Source of the DNA: Affinirhizobium lemnae
GTDB lineage: Bacteria; Pseudomonadota; Alphaproteobacteria; Rhizobiales; Rhizobiaceae
DNA length: 64,000 bases
Direction of reading: 5' to 3'
Assembly (NCBI RefSeq): GCF_022968395.1
Contig: NZ_JALJQZ010000012.1
Span: 62,001 to 126,000 of the forward strand
Below the pieces are notes generated by a model, which searched no databases, was not told where the DNA came from, and saw nothing but the letters and a program-made list of their open reading frames with translations. Positions 8,703 to 17,054 of this stretch are shown here, in pieces (within the stretch, counting starts at the first letter, position 1; every line of letters begins with the position of its first letter). A program made the translations under genes and the position numbers.

Positions 8703-9482
8703 TCAGCGGGAAAAACCGTTGGTGAAACTGCGCGCCCGCTCTGTCAGCGGGGCATCGAAAACCTGTTGCGGCGGCCCCTGTTCGGCGATCTCGCCTTTGT
8801 CGAGGAAGACGACATGGCTGGACACATCACGGGCAAAGGCCATTTCATGAGTCACAAGAAGCATGGTGCGCCCCTCCTCTGCCAGATCGCGGATGACCTT
8901 CAGCACCTCGCCCACCAGTTCCGGATCAAGCGCGGAGGTCGGCTCGTCAAACAACATGACAGCCGGATCCATGCACAGAGCCCGCGCAATGGCAGCCCGC
9001 TGCTGCTGACCACCGGACAGGAAAGCCGGATAGGTATCCCGCTTGTCGGACAGTCCCACCTTGGCCAGCAGCGCCTCAGCCTTCTCGATGGCTTCGCGGC
9101 GTGACTTTCCCTGAACATGGATCGGGGCTTCGATGAGGTTTTCCAGAACCGTGCGATGAGCCCAGAGATTAAAGCTTTGAAACACCATGCCGAGCCCGGT
9201 GCGCAGCCGCTCCAGCTGGCGGCGGTCGACCGGCTCCAATCCTCCCTGGCGCGCGGGCTTCAGCTTCAGTTCCTCGCCTGCCACGATGATGCTGCCCTGG
9301 TCCGGCTTTTCCAGCAGGTTGATGCAGCGCAGAAGCGTGCTCTTGCCGGAACCGGAGGAGCCTATGATGGAGATGACGTCGCCCTTTTTCGCCGTCAGCG
9401 AAATCCCGCGCAGCACTTCGAGACCGCCAAAGGTCTTGTGCACATTCTCGATCTGCAAGGCTGCGGTTTGTTGCGGGTTCAT
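8703..9482 (-). CDS. Amino-acid ABC transporter ATPase (HisP/GlnQ-like)
   Basis: This 259-residue ATPase has Walker A GSSGSGKST, the Q loop MVFQSFNLW, signature LSGGQQQRAAIARAL, Walker B VMLFDEPTSALDPE and switch VTHEM. It is the first gene of the leftward operon ATPase, binding protein, two permeases, methyltransferase. Its start faces the Lrp-type regulator across a 193-bp divergent region that holds a perfect palindrome, so transcription of the whole operon probably begins here. Confidence 0.88.
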   Translation of the reverse strand: MNPQQTAALQIENVHKTFGGLEVLRGISLTAKKGDVISIIGSSGSGKSTLLRCINLLEKPDQGSIIVAGEELKLKPARQGGLEPVDRRQLERLRTGLGMVFQSFNLWAHRTVLENLIEAPIHVQGKSRREAIEKAEALLAKVGLSDKRDTYPAFLSGGQQQRAAIARALCMDPAVMLFDEPTSALDPELVGEVLKVIRDLAEEGRTMLLVTHEMAFARDVSSHVVFLDKGEIAEQGPPQQVFDAPLTERARSFTNGFSR

Positions 9483-9596
9483 TCAAAACTTCTGTTGCCT
9501 GATGAGTTTGCGCACAATAAAGCTTCATTGCGCGGTTTATTCTCGCTTCATCGTCTAATGACGCATAAAATCGTCACCATAAAGGAACAGACGCAT

Positions 9597-9621
9597 ATTT
9601 TCCCTGCAATTGAGGGAAAAT
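9597..9621. promoter_or_regulatory. Inverted repeat, probable Lrp-type operator
   Basis: ATTTTCCCT and AGGGAAAAT are perfect 9-bp arms around GCAATTG. The site lies in the divergent region, about 115 bp before the ATPase gene and 55 bp before the Lrp-type gene. Lrp/AsnC proteins bind such A/T-edged palindromes. Control of both units by the neighbouring regulator is inferred. Confidence 0.65.
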
Positions 9622-9675
9622 TCGTCTCGAATGAGGTCAACGTGAGAAAGTTCTCGCAAGGAGAGGAGAGCTGGT

Positions 9676-10146
9676 ATGGCTGAAGCGCTGGATACCTTTG
9701 ATCGCGCAATTCTGGACCTCGTTCAGAAGGACTGCCAGCTGAAGGCGGAAACCATTGCCGACGAGGTTGGCTTATCAGCCTCGGCCGTGCAGCGCCGCCT
9801 AAAGCGGCTTCGCGACAATGGCGTCATCCAGGCGGAGGTGGCTGTCATCAATCGCAAGGCGACCAGCTTTCCGATGACCTTCATTGCGGGCATGGAAATC
9901 GAACGCGACAACTATGATGCGCTCGCCCGCTTTCGCCAATGGGCGGAAAAGCAGCCCAATGTGCAGCAGGTTTATTATGTGACCGGCCAGGTGGATCTGA
10001 TCGCCATCATCACCGCGCGCGATGTGGAGCATTATGACGATATCAGCGCGCAATTGATGGCCGACAATCCGCAGATCAAGCGTATGACGACCAATGTCGT
10101 TCTGCGCGATGTGAAGACAGGCCTGTTTATTCCGGTGGAGGAGTGA
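9676..10146 (+). CDS. Lrp/AsnC-family transcriptional regulator
   Basis: This 156-residue regulator has an N-terminal helix-turn-helix (LKAETIADEVGLSASAVQRR, about residues 22-42) and a C-terminal RAM/ligand-binding domain (FIAGMEIERDNYDALARF, VYYVTGQVDLIAIITARD). Proteins of this family sense amino acids and usually act locally on a divergent operon. It is divergent from the amino-acid ABC/homocysteine methyltransferase operon and has a very strong ribosome-binding site (AGGAGAGGAG). A strong terminator follows at once. Its ligand is probably the transported amino acid or methionine. Confidence 0.88.
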   Translation: MAEALDTFDRAILDLVQKDCQLKAETIADEVGLSASAVQRRLKRLRDNGVIQAEVAVINRKATSFPMTFIAGMEIERDNYDALARFRQWAEKQPNVQQVYYVTGQVDLIAIITARDVEHYDDISAQLMADNPQIKRMTTNVVLRDVKTGLFIPVEE

Positions 10147-10148
10147 GC

Positions 10149-10176
10149 AAAAGGCCCGGATCGCTCCGGGCCTTTT
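10149..10176. terminator. Bidirectional rho-independent terminator
   Basis: AAAAGGCCCGGA and TCCGGGCCTTTT form a perfect 12-bp stem around TCGC, with T runs on both strands. It separates the convergent Lrp-type gene and the DEAD-box helicase gene and should end both transcripts. Confidence 0.9.
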
Positions 10177-10188
10177 CGCTATCCGATA

Positions 10189-12219
10189 TTACCAGTTCTT
10201 GCCCTTGGCATTGGCATTGGCATTGGCCTGCTTGGGCTTACCCTTCTTCGCGGCATAGGGCTTTGCCCCATCCTTGAAGGGAGTCTTGGCGGCGTAGGGC
10301 TTTGCGCCTTCCTTGCGGGCTGGCTTATCGCCGCGCGCGGGCCGATCCGAGAAAGGACGCTCGGAGAAGGAACGCTCGCCTGCCGGACGGTCTTCGTTGA
10401 AGCGCTTCTTTGGCTTGTCCTTGGTCCACTCGCCGCCACGCTCGCTGCGTGCTTCGCCACGAAACTCCTTGCGAGCGTCATCGCGACCTTCTGTCCGGGC
10501 GGGACGATCTTCATAGGAGCGCTTGGCAAACGGCTTGTCGTTGCTGCGGTTTTCAAACGGGCGGGAAAGATCCGGCACGCCATCCAGCTGCTTGACGCGA
10601 ACGCCACGCTCCAGCGTCTTGTTCGGGCCGATGGCACCGAGGAAGTCATCCACCTGATCGGCGGCAATTTCCACGAAGGTTTCTTCCGGCTGCATCTTGA
10701 TCGCGCCGATGCTGGCCTTGGTCAGGCTGCCATTGCGGCACAGCATGGGGATGAGCCAGCGCGGCTCTGCATTCTGCTTGCGACCAACCGACAGCGAGAA
10801 CCAGACGGCGGGGCCAAACTCGCCGCGCGGCGTGCGCGGTGTCGACTCGAATTCCTGACGCTCGCGGCCACCTTCGCGAGGCTTGCGCGCATCCTTGCCC
10901 TGAACGGAGACCTCAATCAGATCCTCCGGAGCCGCATTGCGGGCGCGGTGAAGCGCCACCAGAGCCGTGGCCAGTCGCTCTGCGCCATATTGTTCAGCGA
11001 GCTTGGCGATCAGATCCTGCTCTTCCTCACGAGCCTCTTCCTGGAAGATTGCATCGTTGAGAAGGCGCTCCTGATCGCGGGCGATGACTTCATCGGCGCT
11101 TGGCGGACGAACCCAGTTCGGCGTTACATCGGCGCCGCCCAGCAGACGTTCTGCCTTGCGACGCTGGTTGACGGGCACGATGAGCGCGCTGATGCCCTTG
11201 TTGCCGGCGCGGCCCGTGCGGCCCGAACGGTGAAGCAGCGTTTCGGAATTGGTGGGCAGGTCGGCATGAATGACGACTTCGAGACCCGGCAGATCGATAC
11301 CGCGGGCGGCCACATCGGTCGCGATGCAAACGCGCGCGCGGCCATCGCGCATGGCCTGCAGCGCATGAGTACGCTCGTTCTGTGTCAGTTCGCCCGAAAG
11401 CGCCACGACCGAGAAATTGCGGTTGCTAAGGCGCGCGGTCAGATGGTTCACATTGGCGCGCGTGGAGCAGAACACGATGGCGTTTCTGGCTTCGTAGAAG
11501 CGCAACACGTTGACGATGGCGTTCTCGCGGTCTGCGGGAGCAACGACGAGCGCACGATATTCAATGTCGGCGTGCTGCTTTTCTTCAGACGCGATCTGAA
11601 TGCGCACGGCATTGTTCTGATACTGCTTGGCAAGCTTGGCGATGCCGGAGGGAACGGTTGCCGAGAACATCAGAGTGCGGCGTTCTTCAGGTGCAGATTC
11701 CAGAATGAATTCCAGATCTTCGCGGAAACCGAGGTCCAGCATCTCGTCGGCTTCGTCCAGAACGGCGACGCGGATGTTGGACATATCCAGCGCGTTGCGG
11801 CGAATATGGTCGCAGATGCGGCCAGGCGTGCCGACAACGATATGGGCGCCACGTTCCAGCGCGCGGCGTTCGTTGCGAATATCCATGCCGCCCACGCAGC
11901 TGGCAATCACCGCGCCTGCCGGCTCATACAGCCAGTCGAATTCGCGCTTTACCTGAAGGGCAAGCTCACGAGTCGGCGCAATGATCAGCGCCAGTGGTGC
12001 TTCTGCACGGCCAAAACGCTCACCGTCATCCAGCAGGTTCGGCGCGATTGCGATACCGAACGCAACCGTCTTGCCAGAACCGGTCTGGGCTGACACCAGA
12101 GCGTCGGAACCGGACAGGTTTGGATCGAGCATGGCTTCCTGAACAGGCGTCAGGGTTTCATAACCGCGTTTTGACAACGCCTTGGCAATCGCCGGAACGG
12201 CGTTCTTCAGATCGGACAT
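10189..12219 (-). CDS. DEAD-box ATP-dependent RNA helicase with DbpA-type RNA-binding domain
   Basis: This 676-residue protein has the full helicase motif set: AQTGSGKT (motif I), PTRELA (Ia), VLDEADEMLDLGF (II, DEAD), MFSATVP (III) and HRSGRTGRAG (VI). After the two RecA-like domains comes a DbpA/CsdA RNA-binding domain (about 460-540, with the IGAIKM and FVEIAADQVDDFLGAI elements). A highly charged Arg/Lys/Glu/Asp-rich low-complexity tail closes the protein. It matches DeaD/CsdA, which helps ribosome assembly and RNA turnover, often in the cold. The ATG at 12217-12219 is preferred over the preceding GTG. A 640-bp upstream region may carry a long leader. Confidence 0.88.
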   Translation of the reverse strand: MSDLKNAVPAIAKALSKRGYETLTPVQEAMLDPNLSGSDALVSAQTGSGKTVAFGIAIAPNLLDDGERFGRAEAPLALIIAPTRELALQVKREFDWLYEPAGAVIASCVGGMDIRNERRALERGAHIVVGTPGRICDHIRRNALDMSNIRVAVLDEADEMLDLGFREDLEFILESAPEERRTLMFSATVPSGIAKLAKQYQNNAVRIQIASEEKQHADIEYRALVVAPADRENAIVNVLRFYEARNAIVFCSTRANVNHLTARLSNRNFSVVALSGELTQNERTHALQAMRDGRARVCIATDVAARGIDLPGLEVVIHADLPTNSETLLHRSGRTGRAGNKGISALIVPVNQRRKAERLLGGADVTPNWVRPPSADEVIARDQERLLNDAIFQEEAREEEQDLIAKLAEQYGAERLATALVALHRARNAAPEDLIEVSVQGKDARKPREGGRERQEFESTPRTPRGEFGPAVWFSLSVGRKQNAEPRWLIPMLCRNGSLTKASIGAIKMQPEETFVEIAADQVDDFLGAIGPNKTLERGVRVKQLDGVPDLSRPFENRSNDKPFAKRSYEDRPARTEGRDDARKEFRGEARSERGGEWTKDKPKKRFNEDRPAGERSFSERPFSDRPARGDKPARKEGAKPYAAKTPFKDGAKPYAAKKGKPKQANANANAKGKNW

Positions 12220-12239
12220 CACTTCTCTTTCGGAATGGG

Positions 12240-12861
12240 GATGAGCGCATTGGCGCGCCGCTGCCCCTAGATCGAGATCCGTTCTGAGTGCAGCGCAACA
12301 TTGGCCTCTCCCTACTCATTTGTTGAGCAAATGTCAAAGCCGCGAAAGCGAGATCTGCCAGAACCGTGTTGCATGGCTAATACCAACTGTCGATGATAGG
12401 GACCGATTGCGCCGGAGCGATCCTGGTTTGCGTAGATGACGTTCGAAGGCCAGAAGCACCCGGTCTTGTGGATGGACCGGATTTCCTCCACCGACTTTGT
12501 CGCAGTCCTCGCAGGGCAAAAACAAAGCAGGCTTTGATTTTTGCGCGGCGGGCAATCACTCGGTTTTAGAAATGGAGTCACGGGGGCGCATATACCCTGC
12601 GCTCCGCGAACAAAACATTTTATTTAAAATATTTCGCAAATTTCTAAAATATATACTGTCTTTTACAATTGACCGATCGAAAAATATTGACTCTCTGCGA
12701 CATATATAATTAACTAATTTCATCTCGGCATTCACGCGACGTTTATCTGCAGTTTTCATCTTATGATGCGTAAAAGCTGTATTTTCGATAAGATATTTCG
12801 CGGTCAAAATAGCCACTAGGCAAGCAAAACCAAGTAATTTTAGTTTGGAGAATTATTTGCG
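12240..12861. other. Intergenic region with AT-rich half, no recognised gene
   Basis: The first half (to about 12590) has normal GC and probably contains the helicase promoter and leader. A small hairpin CATTTG-TTGAG-CAAATG lies at 12317-12333. Short ORFs on both strands here match no family I know. From about 12600 to 12861 the DNA becomes strongly AT-rich, with runs such as TTTATTTAAAATATTT. This is the upstream region of the putative effector gene and looks like a horizontally acquired, silencer-bound promoter. I could not fix a -35/-10 pair with proper spacing. Confidence 0.5.
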
Positions 12862-14232
12862 ATGATCAAAGGTGGTATCGGTTCAAGACCAGTCAACAGT
12901 ATTCCCGAACGTTTCACATCGAGCGTAGAGCCACCCACCACTCCCTCGCGCCCCGACCGCTCGAAAAGTAAAGTTGGCCCTGGCACTCAGTCGGCGGCAA
13001 GGTCCAGCTCACCTGGAAATCCGGCCCCACCTGCAAAACCTATTTCCGCGAGAAGGCCGGCCTCCACCGAAAGGCCAGTCTTGCCTGGAGAAGCATCCCG
13101 CCCTTCAGTGCCCGAGCCCTCTGCAATGCCTTCTTTCGTGGCAAAGTCATCGTCTGCTGTAAGGCCAGGCGACTTAACTGGGGATGATCCCATTAAACCC
13201 ATTCGTGACTTATCCAATGCATTCCAATTGTTGAATAAGCGACCGGTTGGAGACCAGACAGGCTTTCCTGCGGGTGTCGCGCCGCGCAACAGAATGTTAA
13301 CTGAAAAGGAGCTTTCAGAGCGACCTCTCCAGACCTTCCTGGAAGACCCCAACTCTTTCGCCGCAAGCTACTTCATAAATACAATGCACAATTTCGTAAT
13401 GCCTGGGCGAACAGTACCGCCGGCGCAGCCCGGCGTCACCGTGGACGGATCGGACAGCCAGGTCGGCTTTACCCTTACCCGCACCAGCGACCATACTGCC
13501 GACATGACCATCACGGGCAACCTTTCGGAACTGGGGCGACCGGGTACGCCATCGTCTGCGCATGCCTACTATCTGCCATTTACAAATGGCGGGGCGACAA
13601 CAATTCGTGTTCCGAGGCATCCCAGCCCGTCAGACCCGCAGTTCGTCGTTACAGGTCCATTTACCGGCTGCTCGTTCTATGTCCGGGAGGATCCGACAGA
13701 TCCGAACTCTCTAATGTTTACGCATGACCCGCGAAGAGGTGTTGGAACCACCACATCACCCACCGGCATTCCTGCAGGTGCTATCGGTATGAGTTTCGAC
13801 AACAATTACGGTCGCGCGCACAATATGCCACCGTTTACGGTACCCTCTGCAAGCGCATTTGCCGCCTATGATCGCGCCAACGGTCGCTGGGTCATGCATG
13901 TGCAAAATGCGACAGTTCAAGTTCCGCCGCCCGGATCAAATCAGCGAACGACGATTCAAAGGCAACGCGTGCCAGGCCAGATTGAAGGGGCGTACATCCC
14001 GATTGATTTCAGGCCGTCAAGGCCCCCGGACATTGGCCCATCGAATTCAGTCACCGATGAAGGTTTTTCAAGCTGGGCTACATTTGCTGAAACCGGAGCG
14101 GGAACTGGTGCTGCACTTGGTGGGCTTGCTGGTCCATGGGGCGCCCTGGCTGGTGCAGTAGCTGGCGGCATTGTCGGGAGTTCAGCATGGCTCTTCCGCT
14201 GGACGCAGCATCATGACACCAGCCGCCCCTGA
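12862..14232 (+). CDS. Putative exported effector or toxin, possible CNF/BLF1-like deamidase
   Basis: I do not recognise this 456-residue protein by name. Residues 1-115 are Pro/Ser/Arg-rich and disordered-looking. Residues 190-390 form a globular, beta-rich domain containing GGATTIRVPRHP, then VVTGPFTGC with Cys270 and LMFTHDP with His288. A Gly-Cys in a small-residue loop, a beta strand, and a His about 15-20 residues later is the catalytic layout of CNF1/BLF1-type glutamine deamidases. Residues 412-441 are a glycine-zipper hydrophobic segment like those of pore-forming or membrane-inserting toxins. There is no classical signal peptide. The AT-rich upstream DNA and a GGAG placed 12 bases before the ATG suggest recent acquisition. 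Function is a hypothesis. Confidence 0.6.
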   Translation: MIKGGIGSRPVNSIPERFTSSVEPPTTPSRPDRSKSKVGPGTQSAARSSSPGNPAPPAKPISARRPASTERPVLPGEASRPSVPEPSAMPSFVAKSSSAVRPGDLTGDDPIKPIRDLSNAFQLLNKRPVGDQTGFPAGVAPRNRMLTEKELSERPLQTFLEDPNSFAASYFINTMHNFVMPGRTVPPAQPGVTVDGSDSQVGFTLTRTSDHTADMTITGNLSELGRPGTPSSAHAYYLPFTNGGATTIRVPRHPSPSDPQFVVTGPFTGCSFYVREDPTDPNSLMFTHDPRRGVGTTTSPTGIPAGAIGMSFDNNYGRAHNMPPFTVPSASAFAAYDRANGRWVMHVQNATVQVPPPGSNQRTTIQRQRVPGQIEGAYIPIDFRPSRPPDIGPSNSVTDEGFSSWATFAETGAGTGAALGGLAGPWGALAGAVAGGIVGSSAWLFRWTQHHDTSRP

Positions 14233-14340
14233 CGCTATGGCCATACCCTAACCGATCGGGATCGGCCTGTCGGAGATTTAAATGCGGTGAAGACACTTGA
14301 ACGAAGGGCTGGTGTCTTTGCCTTAAGATAGAAATCGTAT

Positions 14341-14383
14341 AGAAGCGCGGCTGTTAGCACTTGAAAATGCCGCGCTTCTTTTC
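14341..14383 (+). terminator. Rho-independent terminator before dxs
   Basis: AGAAGCGCGGC (14341-14351) pairs perfectly with GCCGCGCTTCT (14369-14379) and is followed by TTTTC. It ends whatever is transcribed from 14233-14340, that is the effector mRNA or a short independent RNA. A weaker AAGACAC/GTGTCTT stem lies just upstream. Confidence 0.75.
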
Positions 14384-14436
14384 AATGTGAAAGGGTATGT
14401 AGGCTTTCGGGCGCAAAAGCAGAAAAGGCCCTTTCC

Positions 14437-16353
14437 TTGACTTCTACCCCGAATACGCCCCTTCTGGACCAGGTGAACTGGCCCGCCGATTTGCGCAGGA
14501 TCGACGATCGCGAACTCCCGCAACTCGCCCGTGAAGTGCGTGACGAGATGATCGATGCGGTTTCCAAGACCGGCGGCCATCTGGGTGCGGGGCTGGGCGT
14601 GGTGGAACTCACCATCGCCATTCACAAGGTTTTCAATACGCCGGATGACCGGCTGATCTTCGATGTCGGCCACCAGTGCTACCCGCACAAGATCCTGACC
14701 GGACGCCGTGACCGCATTCGCACGCTGCGGCAGGAAGACGGCCTTTCCGGCTTTACCAAACGTGCGGAGAGTGAATACGACCCGTTTGGCGCGGCCCATT
14801 CCTCCACGTCCATTTCGGCAGGCCTTGGCATGGCGGTGGCGGCTGATCTTTCGGCCACGCCGCGCAACGTGATCGCCGTGATCGGTGATGGCGCGCTTTC
14901 CGCTGGCATGGCCTATGAGGCGCTGAACAATGCGGGCGCTCTGGATGCGCGGCTGATCGTCATTCTCAACGATAACGACATGTCGATTGCGCCGCCTACC
15001 GGGGCGATGAGCGCCTATCTGGCCCGCCTTGCCTCTGGCCGCACCTACATGGGCTTCCGCGAATTCGGCAAGAAGCTGACCGCCTATCTGGGCAAGAATG
15101 TCGACCGCGCCATTACCCGCGCCGTTGAGCACGCGCGCGGCTATGTGACCGGCGGCACGATGTTCGAGGAAATGGGCTTTTACCATATTGGCCCGATCGA
15201 CGGACATTCCTTCGAACACCTGCTGCCCGTGTTGCGCAATGTGCGCGACAATGCCAAGGGTCCGGTTCTGATCCACGTCGTGACGCAGAAGGGCAAGGGA
15301 TATCCACCAGCGGAAGCGGCTGCCGACAAATATCACGGCGTCAACAAGTTCGATGTGATTACCGGCACGCAGGCGAAGCCGAAACCAAACGCGCCTGCCT
15401 ATACATCCGTGTTTGCCGAAGCGCTGGTGCAGGAAGCCAAGCTGGACGAGAAGATCGTCGGTATCACCGCGGCCATGCCATCGGGTACCGGCCTCGACAA
15501 GTTGCAGAACCTGTTTCCCGAGCGCACCTTCGATGTGGGCATTGCCGAACAACATGCGGTAACCTTTGCCGCCGGTCTCGCCGCCGAAGGCTACAAGCCC
15601 TTCTGCGCGCTCTATTCCACCTTCCTGCAACGCGGTTACGACCAGGTGGTGCACGATGTAGCGATCCAGGGTCTGCCCGTGCGTTTCCCCATCGACCGCG
15701 CAGGTTTCGTGGGTGCCGATGGCCCGACGCATGCGGGCTCTTTCGACACGGGCTTCCTCGCCTCCCTGCCCGGCTTTGTGGTGATGGCCGCCGCTGACGA
15801 GGCGGAGCTGAAACACATGGTGCGCACGGCCGCCGCCTATAATGACGGCCCGATTTCCTTCCGCTATCCGCGCGGCGAAGGCGTGGGCGTCGACATGCCG
15901 GAGCGGGGCGAAATTCTGGAAATCGGCAAGGGACGCGTGATGAAGCAGGGTACGAAGGTTGCGCTGCTTTCCTTCGGCACACGCCTTGCCGACTGTCTGC
16001 TGGCGGCGGAAGATCTCGATGCAGCGGGTCTTTCAACCACGGTTGTGGATGCGCGCTTTGCCAAGCCGCTGGATCATGACCTCATCCGCCAGCTTGCCCG
16101 CCACCACGAGATTGTAGTCACTGTCGAAGAAGGCGCCGTCGGCGGTTTCGGCTCCCAGGTCATGCACTTCCTCGCCAATGACGGCCTGCTCGATAGCGGG
16201 CTGAAAATCCGCTCGCTGGTGCTGCCTGATCTCTGGATGGATCAGGCCAAGCCGGAAACCATGTATGCCAAGGCAGGGCTCGACCGCGCCGGCATCGTGA
16301 AAACCGTGTTCGATGCACTGGGCCGTGGGGCGAAGGTAGGCGCTGCCGGGTGA
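14437..16353 (+). CDS. dxs: 1-deoxy-D-xylulose-5-phosphate synthase
   Basis: This 638-residue transketolase-like enzyme condenses pyruvate and glyceraldehyde 3-phosphate to DXP, the first step of the MEP isoprenoid pathway. The thiamine diphosphate motif runs from [18 protein letters not shown] to NDNDMS. The catalytic glutamate lies in [15 protein letters not shown], and the early histidine in [13 protein letters not shown] is conserved. The start is a TTG at 14437, chosen because the following [12 protein letters not shown] matches the usual rhizobial N-terminus. The gene is separated from xseB by a 14-kb block, although the two are usual neighbours. DXP-derived precursors feed IspB and UbiA, also in this window. 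Confidence 0.95.
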   Translation: MTSTPNTPLLDQVNWPADLRRIDDRELPQLAREVRDEMIDAVSKTGGHLGAGLGVVELTIAIHKVFNTPDDRLIFDVGHQCYPHKILTGRRDRIRTLRQEDGLSGFTKRAESEYDPFGAAHSSTSISAGLGMAVAADLSATPRNVIAVIGDGALSAGMAYEALNNAGALDARLIVILNDNDMSIAPPTGAMSAYLARLASGRTYMGFREFGKKLTAYLGKNVDRAITRAVEHARGYVTGGTMFEEMGFYHIGPIDGHSFEHLLPVLRNVRDNAKGPVLIHVVTQKGKGYPPAEAAADKYHGVNKFDVITGTQAKPKPNAPAYTSVFAEALVQEAKLDEKIVGITAAMPSGTGLDKLQNLFPERTFDVGIAEQHAVTFAAGLAAEGYKPFCALYSTFLQRGYDQVVHDVAIQGLPVRFPIDRAGFVGADGPTHAGSFDTGFLASLPGFVVMAAADEAELKHMVRTAAAYNDGPISFRYPRGEGVGVDMPERGEILEIGKGRVMKQGTKVALLSFGTRLADCLLAAEDLDAAGLSTTVVDARFAKPLDHDLIRQLARHHEIVVTVEEGAVGGFGSQVMHFLANDGLLDSGLKIRSLVLPDLWMDQAKPETMYAKAGLDRAGIVKTVFDALGRGAKVGAAG

Positions 16354-16441
16354 GGTGTGCTGAAAGTAGATGATGTATTAGAATTCCATATCAAGATAGA
16401 AGTGGAACCCTGCCAAGGCGGGACAACCCCATTTGAAAGAA

Positions 16442-17011
16442 TCATCCTCTTTCAGTGAGAGACTTCACAATCGCGTCCATTTCATAATGAGAGCGAAACA
16501 CAACTACCGGAATTTCGGGTCCATACTGGTCAATCCTCTTGATAAAAAGAGGCGCGTAACGCTTTTCAAAGTTCCATATGTACGACAAGAACTCCCGATC
16601 AGGCAGAGGCTCTGGGCAACCATCTGCCATTTCAGGGCGAACTGATCCATAATATCGAAAAACACGCTTGAACAAGCCGAGAAGCGCAACGCGTCTTGGA
16701 ACGCGCACCCAAAATATCAATTCTGTCCTCGGAAGTCTGAGATCAAATGAAGATGCTCCACTTCCATCCATAACCCAGCGTTCCCGCAAAGCCAGATGTT
16801 TAATTGTTTCCCGCTGCTCGGCTCGATCACGCTCAACCCAACCAGGAAGCCATCGGACATCTCGGTCAAGCGATTGAAATTCGAGGTTGAGGCAAGCGGC
16901 GATTTTAGCGGCAAATGTTGTTTTTCCGCCGCCTGAACATCCTATCACCAATACACGTGTTGATGTAGCGAGAATGTCCACGGCTTCGTCAGAAGACACG
17001 TAACGCGGCAT
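16442..17011 (-). CDS. Adenylate-kinase-like P-loop NTPase (FlaR/topology-modulation type)
   Basis: This 189-residue protein carries a Walker A GCSGGGKTTF near residue 24 and an ERWVMDGSGAS segment, as in small AAA/adenylate-kinase-like proteins often named topology modulation protein. It should bind a nucleotide and phosphorylate a small molecule, but the substrate is unknown. Base composition is lower in GC than in dxs, suggesting a mobile or recently gained gene. It is convergent with dxs and upstream of no obvious operon partner. Confidence 0.7.
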   Translation of the reverse strand: MPRYVSSDEAVDILATSTRVLVIGCSGGGKTTFAAKIAACLNLEFQSLDRDVRWLPGWVERDRAEQRETIKHLALRERWVMDGSGASSFDLRLPRTELIFWVRVPRRVALLGLFKRVFRYYGSVRPEMADGCPEPLPDREFLSYIWNFEKRYAPLFIKRIDQYGPEIPVVVFRSHYEMDAIVKSLTERG

Positions 17012-17054
17012 TCAGATAACTTCCTCCCAGTCGGCAAACTGACCATCCCTCCCC

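Noticed and set aside
12312..12581. Minus-strand ORFs of 60-89 codons upstream of the effector, considered as a transposase remnant
   Set aside because: Three overlapping frames give unrelated peptides with no transposase motif, no inverted repeats and no target duplication.
14323..15816. Long minus-strand frame over dxs (497 codons)
   Set aside because: Fully antisense to dxs with low-complexity His/Arg/Gly composition; a shadow.
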